The notes beneath the pieces are model-generated. The model did not search any database, had not been told where the DNA came from, and saw nothing but the letters and a program-made list of their open reading frames with translations. A stretch of 64,000 bases of DNA, from NCBI RefSeq assembly GCF_028372415.1, contig NC_092876.1:60536385-60600384 (forward strand), read 5' to 3'. Positions 57,726 to 64,000 of the stretch are shown piece after piece (within the stretch, counting starts at the first letter, position 1; every line of letters starts with the position of its first letter). A program made the position numbers and the translations under genes. The stretch comes from Notamacropus eugenii. Its lineage: Eukaryota; Chordata; Mammalia; Diprotodontia; Macropodidae.

Positions 57726-58420
57726 TTAAAAAAAAACTTAATAGTTTTTTCCAATTATATATATAATTCTCAACATCCACTTGGATAAGATTTTGAGTTC
57801 TAAAGTGTTTTTTTCCCTCCTTTCCCTTCTCCCCTCTGCTGGACAGCATGCAATCTGATATAGACTATACTTTACAATCATATTAAACATATTTCCACAT
57901 TAGACGTGTTTTGAAGGAAGAATCCGGAAAAAAGGGGAAAACCAAGAGAAAGAAAAAAAGAGAGAAAATAGTAAGCTTCAATCTTCATTCAGGCTCCATA
58001 GTTTTTTCTCTGGGTGTGGATAGGATTTTCCATCACTAGTCTCAGAGTCTTCTTCCATCATTATATTGCTGAGAAAAGCTAAGTCTATCAAAACTGATCA
58101 TCCCACAATGTTGGTGTTACCGTGTGCTCACTTCGCTCAGCATCGGTTCATGTAAGTCTTTCCAGGTTTTTCTGAAATCTGCTTGCTCATCATTTCTTAT
58201 AAAATAATGGTTTTCCATTACATTCATACACCACAGCTTATCCAGCCATTCCCTAGTTGATGGGCATCCCCTCAATTTCCAGTTCTTTGCCACCACAAAA
58301 AGAGCTGCTACAAATATTTTTGTACACGTTGGTCCTTTTCCCTTTTTTATGATCTCTTTGGGATACAGACCTAGTAGTGATATTGCTGGGTCAAAGGGCA
58401 TGCACAGCTTTATAGCCCTT
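57726..58420 (-). mobile_element. 5'-truncated L1 with target duplication
   Basis: Poly-A end at 57726, 3' UTR, then ORF2 C-terminus on the minus strand (FDPAISLLGLYPKEI, CTKIFVAALFVVAKNWKL, RKTWKDLHEPMLSEVS). Flanks CCAAAGGGGCCTT (57712-57724) and CCAAAGGGCCTT (58421-58432) look like a target duplication with one base changed. Better preserved than other L1 pieces here. Confidence 0.85.
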
Positions 58421-58659
58421 CCAAAGGGCCTTGAACCACTACTTCCCATCATTACCAAAGTAAAGTTGCCCCTTTCCCCTAAGCAGGTTTGGCCAGATCT
58501 CCTTGGAATCTGGCTGAGAAGGAGTGGACCCAGATATATCATCCAATAGGAACTGGGGGTAGTAGAGGGGAGGCAAGGGAAAGGATTTTGTACTCATTTG
58601 AAAGACTGAAGAGGGAGAACAAGTCCTCTTGGTGATTAGGATGGGATGAGACCTCTGAG

Positions 58660-59175
58660 GTGAAGACAGCATTTACAACTGGAAAGAACCTTAGATACCC
58701 CTTCTATTCCGATGAATTTATTTTTCAAATAAGATAACTGAGGTTCAGAGAAAAGGAGTGACTTGCATAAGGACCCATAGGTAGTAAGCAGCAAAGCTGT
58801 GATTTGAATCCAAGCCCTCTGACTCAACATCCAGATCTATTAACATTGTACCATAAGGTAAATTACCTTGTAAGGTGAAGAAGGCAAGTATAGCCTAGAA
58901 GAGACAGCACAGCCTCATAGAAAGCAGACTAGGCCTGGAATCCACTGAACCCTGATCATAAACTCCACCTCTGTTACCTCCTAGTTGTGTGGGCAAGTTA
59001 CTTCCTCTGTGCCTCAGTTTCCTTATCTGTAAAATGGGGCTTGTAATTCTTTTAATTAGAAAAAAATCCAGAATTTTTGTGATCATAGACTTGCCTCAAG
59101 TCACACAAGTAATAGTCAAGATTTGAACCCAGGACCTCTGACTCCAGGGTAGTGTTCTCTTTACTTCACCCTGCC
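58660..59175. mobile_element. Three MIR-type copies
   Basis: Minus strand 58670-58860, + strand 58905-59065 ('TGTGCCTCAGTTTCCTTATC'), minus strand 59085-59175. Confidence 0.7.
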
Positions 59176-59489
59176 GAATTCCCCAGCAAGGGAGATGATG
59201 CGTGCCAACAATGTCAGTTGTTATTAATATTATCCCAAGCTTGGATCACCCCATGACTCCAGTGAGCACAGGTCTGAGAATTCCTCCATGACAGCTTCCA
59301 TTGTATTAGACTCTGAAAAGCAGTTTCATGCCCCTGTAAACTTGAGGTCAGCAGGGATGCTCATGGTAGCTGGACCATTGTAGCAGGGTCATAGCAACCA
59401 CTTTTTCTATAACTCCTGTACTCTGGCCCTCAAACATATAGGCCATATACCAAGGAATTAATAACTACAATTAAATCCTCATTACATTA

Positions 59490-60460
59490 TATATCACCGC
59501 TCTCCCAGGATGGTGGTGAGGATTAAATGAGAGAATAGTTGTAAAAGACTTAGCACAGAGCCTGGCACATCAGTGCTTAATAAATGATGATTCCTTTATT
59601 ACATTGACCAATGCTTGTGCCCAGCTATGAATAGATGCTGCCAGGTGGGAGACAGGAAAAGGGAAAGCTGAGGTAGAGGGAATGAGGAAGAGAGGTCATA
59701 AGATATAATAGACCCAAGGAGTGTTGATCTTGAGGCTGGAGCACTAATGACAGCTGCCATTGATAGAGCTCTTTAAAGTACGTTATCTCATCTGAGCCTC
59801 ACTGACTCAGAGAGGGAAGTGCTATTATTCTGTTTTATTTTTTTAATAATATTTTACGGAAGAGGAACCCAAAGATCACAGGCAGTAGGACTTGCCCATG
59901 GCCCCAAAGCTGCCAAGTGTCTGAGGCAGGATTCCATCAGTGAGGCAATATTAAACACTTACTATGAGTCAGGTGCTGGACAAAGCTCTGAATGTACAAA
60001 TAAAGTAGAAAATATGGTCCCTGAGACAAGGTGATGGAGAATGAGAGCTGGAAGTGACCTCAGATCCCACGGTGCAATGCTCTCAGTTTACAGGTAAAGC
60101 TAGGAAGGTGAAATGATTTGACTGAGGTAACCTAGCTAGAAGGATTAGAACAAGGACCTTATCTTTCTAAAGGAAAGACAACAGGTAAATAACAAGATAC
60201 CTCCAAGACAATCACAGTAGACGACAGCAGGATTCGAATTCAGGTCTTCCTGCTTCAAGTTCACTGTTATCCACTGTGCCACCCCTGAGTTCAGACAGTG
60301 CCCAAAGGGAACTCAGAGGCTGCCTTGTCCACTTTAGAGATAAAGAAACTGAGGTTTAGGGAGATGGAGTGAGCTTCCCAGTATAATCCAGTTAGTGTCT
60401 GAGGTACACTTCAAACCCAGGTCTCCCTCTAAACACCAGACTACACTGCCTTTTATTGGA
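59490..60460. mobile_element. MIR, CORE-SINE and L2/MIR3 pieces
   Basis: + strand MIR 3' end 59500-59605 ('GGTGGTGAGGATTAAATGAG'). Minus-strand SINE-like 59740-59935. L2/MIR3 59940-60040. Two minus-strand MIR-type copies 60045-60290 and 60295-60460. Confidence 0.6.
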
Positions 60461-61039
60461 GATTCAGGTTTGAGTGCCTCTGACTCAGAGTAGGTCTCTG
60501 GCTAAGTCTGTTTTCCTGCTCCTGTTTCCTCATATCTCCCTTCTGAGGTTGTTGTGAATCAAGAGCTTTCCTTTGTCTAGTGTAAGGAGCTCTGAGAAAT
60601 GGGAGCCAGTGCTGCCCCAGAAAAAGGGAGAGATGCATCAGGGGCATAAAACAGCAAGAGAATTCATGGTGTGGGAACTCTTGGGAGATAATTCCTGCTC
60701 CCTACCCCCCCCCCAAAAAAAAACTGAGAAGGAATATATAAGAAATAAAAAAAGATCCATGTGCCCAAGTGGCTTGTAGTCTTAGCACTAGTCACTGTGA
60801 TCACAGTCCCAGGGCTGACCCCAAACAAAATTCCCTAGACTAAGCTGGTTAGAACTTTGGGACACTGACACCCAAGGGATCAGGACTTCTTCAAGCCTAA
60901 CCTTTGGCCCATAGCCCTGTTCTTTCACTTATTCCAGAAGCTGCCAACATAGCACATGCTTAGCCAGCCAGGTAGGGTGGTGGGGCTGAGTAAGGGAGGG
61001 AGAGAGGTTGCCTGTCATGGCCCAACAGGGAGCAGTTAC
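60461..61039. other. Intronic, mostly unique
   Basis: No element recognised except a C/A run at 60706-60724. Confidence 0.4.
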
Positions 61040-61172
61040 TTGTCTCTGTCGGGTTCCAGAGTGAGGCTGGTGATTCTGCACTGCTCTGCCTCACTTCAAT
61101 CCAAGTCACTTGCAAGTCATGACATCACTTCCTGGTGTCATAAGTCTTCTTCAAAAACAAAGGACAAACAAC
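61040..61172 (+). mobile_element. RTE 3' terminus
   Basis: 'CTGCCTCACTTCAATCCAAG', 'GTCATGACATCACTTCCTGG', 'CTTCTTCAAAAACAAAGGAC' follow the 3' end of marsupial RTE elements. Confidence 0.75.
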
Positions 61173-61184
61173 ACGTTGGCTAGA

Positions 61185-61470
61185 ATATGAGCACAAACTT
61201 GTACCTGCGTGACCTTGAACAGTGACTTTAAGTTTCCTGAGCCTCAGTTTTCCCCCTCTGTAAAATGGTGTTGAAAAGGAGATGTCTAGCATCCCTTCTA
61301 GCTCTAAGTCCAACTTCCTCATCTGGAGAAAGCCAATCAATCAATCAATAAGCATTTGATAACCACTTGTTATATGCAAAGCACTGTCCAACATGCTGGA
61401 GATATAAATAGGAAAGTGAGTCGTTCCAGGTTCTCAAGGAGCTCAAATTCTAATAAAGGGAGACAATACA
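61185..61470 (+). mobile_element. MIR copy then L2/MIR3-type copy
   Basis: 61185-61312 MIR ('CAGTTTTCCCCCTCTGTAAA'). 61332-61470 'CAATCAATCAATCAATAAGC' to 'TCAAGGAGCTCAAATTCTAA'. Confidence 0.7.
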
Positions 61471-61884
61471 GAGGTTCTAACTGCAAGTCAGATGGGAAGG
61501 TCCCATGGTCCTGAGGATGCAGCGGTAAAACAGGTGGCAAGGTATCTTCTTTAATATTTCCATTAATAAAATCTTATCATTTCTGATAGTGATGGACTGA
61601 TGGTGCCAAGAACTTTGATGGGTAGAATTTTCTTTTCTGGGACTCCTGAGAAGGCAGGGACTGTAGCACCTGCTAAAGTTCAAGGTCAAGGAGGTTAGAG
61701 TAGATTATTAATACCTGTGGTTCTAAGACCCATGAGGGCAGACAGGGAGTCATTTCAGGGGATCTGAGAATCCATAAGCATGCCTGTTATCTCATTAAAT
61801 GACTCATATAATAAATAGGCAAATATATCTTCTATAATCTGAATAGTGTGCTTTGTAACATTTGTGGGTTACCATTTTTCAAAT

Positions 61885-62070
61885 CATGATAAAGTGCTTG
61901 ATTTGGAGGGATGAGAAGACCTGGGTTTGAATCTCTGCCACTTACCACTAGTAAGATTGTGGGCAATCATTTGGGCCTCAGTTTTCTGATTTGTAAAATA
62001 AAGGGGATCAAGCTAAGTAGTAACCTTAGTTACTACTACAACTAAGTAGTAACCTCCTCAGATCTAAATT
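61885..62070 (+). mobile_element. MIR copy with a local quasi-palindrome
   Basis: MIR landmarks to about 62012. Then CTAAGTAGTAACCT occurs twice (62013-62026, 62042-62055) around an inverted AGTTACTACTA. Confidence 0.7.
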
Positions 62071-62399
62071 TATTATTTATGGAATGTAATACTGTAACTA
62101 ATATAGCTGCTTTATGATTATAAAAGTGCATATTTTATTTAAAAGTCCTATTCAGTTAACACCAGCTTGTTGCTACTCCATATTTTCTCAATCAGTGGTA
62201 ACTAGTAGTACCAATACTATTAAGTGTGGGGAATGGAAGTCCATGAAATATTTTAGGACATGAAAAAGGAGTCCTTATCCAGAACTGAATGTTCTCTAAG
62301 CACCCTTGGGTTCTAAATCCTATGCTCCTGTGTTCAAGTGAGTCATTTACAGGTACGTAGGTGAATCAAGCGTCATCAACCAGCAATTTCTCCTCTTTA

Positions 62400-62895
62400 T
62401 CAAGTCACTCTCTCCACAGTTTGTTTAGCCATTCCCCAACTGATAAGCATCTACTTTGGTTCAAGTTCTTAGCTATCACAAAAAGTGCTACTATAAATAT
62501 TTTGGCATATGAAGGCTTTCTTATCAATGACTTCATTGAGGTATAAGTCCGGAAATGGAGACTCTGGTTCAAAAGGTATGACTATTTAGTTATGTTATGT
62601 GCATAATTCCAAGTTACTTTCCAAAATGGTCATACCACTTCACAGGTCCACAATGTATTAGTATGAGTATCAGCTCAAAACCCCTTAAACAATGACTTTT
62701 GCCATTTTTGTCATCTTTGCTAATTTTCAGGGTATGATATGAAACCTCAGGGTGGTTTTGATTTGCTTTTCTCTTATTAATAGCAATTTGGAGCATTCTT
62801 TCATGTGGGTGTGAATAATTTGCAGTTTTTCTTTTGAGAACTGCTTGTTCGTAACTATTGACCACTTATGTTTTGGGGAATGGTCATTTGTTACG
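62400..62895 (-). mobile_element. L1 ORF2 fragment, minus strand
   Basis: 'TTTAGCCATTCCCCAACTGA', 'GTTCAAGTTCTTAGCTATCA', 'TTGATTTGCTTTTCTCTTAT' follow L1 ORF2 in reverse; highly diverged. Confidence 0.75.
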
Positions 62896-62947
62896 GATAT
62901 ATGTGTTTATTTATACATATATACATACATATACGTATGCCATTTAT

Positions 62948-63182
62948 ATTTGTTCTTGTTCAATTGTGTCCAAGAAAGTCCATGAGGTTTTCTCGGGCCA
63001 AAGATACTAAAGCAGTTTGCCATTTCCTTCTCCAATGTGTCCCTTTTTATAGATGAGGAACTGAGGCAAATAGGGGTTAAATGACTTGCCCAGGGTTACA
63101 CAGTATCTGAGACCAAATTTGACCTCTGATCTTCCTGACTCCAGGCTTGGTGCTCTATGCTCTGCACCAACTAGCTGTCCCA
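62948..63182 (-). mobile_element. RTE-tailed SINE, minus strand
   Basis: Reversed RTE tail ('GTTCAATTGTGTCCAAGAAA', 'GCAGTTTGCCATTTCCTTCT') then SINE core and head ('CACCAACTAGCTGTCCCA'). Confidence 0.85.
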
Positions 63183-64000
63183 CCTATCTACAACCCCTTG
63201 ACTGTGGATTTTCTCCACAACTCTGCCTTTGGCCCCCTTCTCTTCTTTCTACACTCTCTAACTGACCTCATCAGCTCCTGTGTATTCAGTAATTATATCC
63301 ATGCACTTGACTTCCTTCTCTCTTTGTCCAGCCCTAATCTCTTTCCTGAACTTCTACAGACATATCAACAACTACCTTGCAGATATCTTGAACTGAATGT
63401 CCTATGGACATCTCAAATTCAACATGTCTGAAAGAGAATTTGTTATCTTTCCCCGAAACCTTTCCTTCTTTCAAACTTTGCAATTTTTGTCAAGCATACT
63501 GACCTCCTTGATGTTTCTCAAATTCCATCTCCTGCCTCTAAACATTTTCACTGACTGTCCTACATGCCTAATGTTTTCACTTTCCTTCTCACCAGCTGGC
63601 TTCCTTGGCTTCCATCAAGTTTCGGCTAAAGTCCCACCTACACGAAGCCTTTCATAGTCCTCAATCTTAGTGCCTTCCCTCTGAGACTACCCCCATTTAT
63701 GCTTCATAGATTTCATACGCACCTAGTTCTTTTAGTGTTGTCTCCCCCATTAGGCTTTGAGCTCCTTAAGGTTAAAGGCTGCTTTTTGCCCTTTCTTTGT
63801 ACCCTGAGCACTTAGCATAGTGCCTGGCACATGATGACTCTCCAATAAATAAATGCTTTTTGACTAACTGAAGGACACTGCCCTGCTCCCAGGCTCTCAG
63901 GCTCATAACCTTAGCATTATCCTTGAGTTATGGGTTATCATCCTCTCAGTTGCCAGGTCTCATTGTTTCCACTTAGAGAACATCTCTTACAACCAACATC
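63183..64000 (+). mobile_element. L2 interrupted by another L2
   Basis: 63190-63494 is L2 ORF2 sequence ('CTGCCTTTGGCCCCCTTCTC', 'CTCAAATTCAACATGTCTGA'). It breaks off at 'TTTTTGTCAAG' and resumes at about 63873 ('CTGCTCCCAGGCTCTCAGGC', 'TCATAACCTTAGCATTATCC') to the window edge. The part between is a separate L2 3' end. Confidence 0.75.
63495..63870 (+). mobile_element. Inserted L2 3' end with intact tail
   Basis: Starts 'CATACTGACCTCCTTGATGT', passes 'TTTGAGCTCCTTAAGGTTAA' and ends with the L2 tail ('GTGCCTGGCACATGATGACT', 'AATAAATGCTTTTTGACTAA'). Confidence 0.75.

Noticed and set aside
58117-58542. 141-codon minus-strand frame as a host gene
   Set aside because: It is the L1 ORF2 C-terminus.

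Overview
This window looks like marsupial chromosomal DNA. It is crowded with old and medium-age retroposons that are typical of marsupials: MIR/CORE-type SINEs (WSINE1-like), SINEs with an RTE/BovB-like tail, L1 3' ends with the characteristic marsupial 3' UTR, L2 3' ends, hAT-type mini-elements and solo LTRs. Only two protein-coding loci can be supported, FAM43B and the first exon of CDA, both on the + strand. I recall the same FAM43B-CDA order from human 1p36, so the window reads as a conserved mammalian block. The species cannot be fixed from sequence alone.

Layout. 1-10.8 kb is intergenic: repeats, microsatellites, a degenerate ~36-bp minisatellite and a unique stretch with a near-perfect RFX X-box. 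10.85-13.95 kb holds a CpG island, the single-exon FAM43B gene and its polyadenylation signal. The FAM43B reading frame is shifted at four places, each explained by extra C in a C run, which points to base-calling or assembly error rather than gene death. 14-42.5 kb is intergenic. It contains a processed retrocopy with poly-A and target-site duplication (17.7-18.4 kb), an L1 with both ends but little ORF2 (33.1-36.5 kb), two LTR or LTR-like stretches, a 7SL RNA pseudogene broken by a SINE (38 kb), and a partial inverted duplicate of that composite (39.4-39.65 kb).

42.8-55.1 kb is a recent complex rearrangement. A ~3.7-kb segment (A) recurs inverted at 50.3-53.3 kb (A'), forming a palindrome with a ~3.9-kb spacer. 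A 1.87-kb segment from that spacer (B1) recurs in direct orientation fused to A' (B2). By eye B1 and B2 are about 99% identical. The A'/B2 junction sits on a 10-bp microhomology, as expected for replication template switching.

56.6-64 kb holds the CDA promoter region, CDA exon 1 (57123-57300) and the start of a repeat-filled first intron. CDA exons 2-4 were not found and presumably lie beyond the right edge.

The two genes are not an operon or pathway. FAM43B encodes a PTB/PID-domain protein of unclear function; CDA encodes cytidine deaminase of pyrimidine salvage. I found no CRISPR array, no intact viral gene and no tRNA gene. The strongest leads are the palindromic duplication, the 7SL/SINE composite and the C-run frameshifts.
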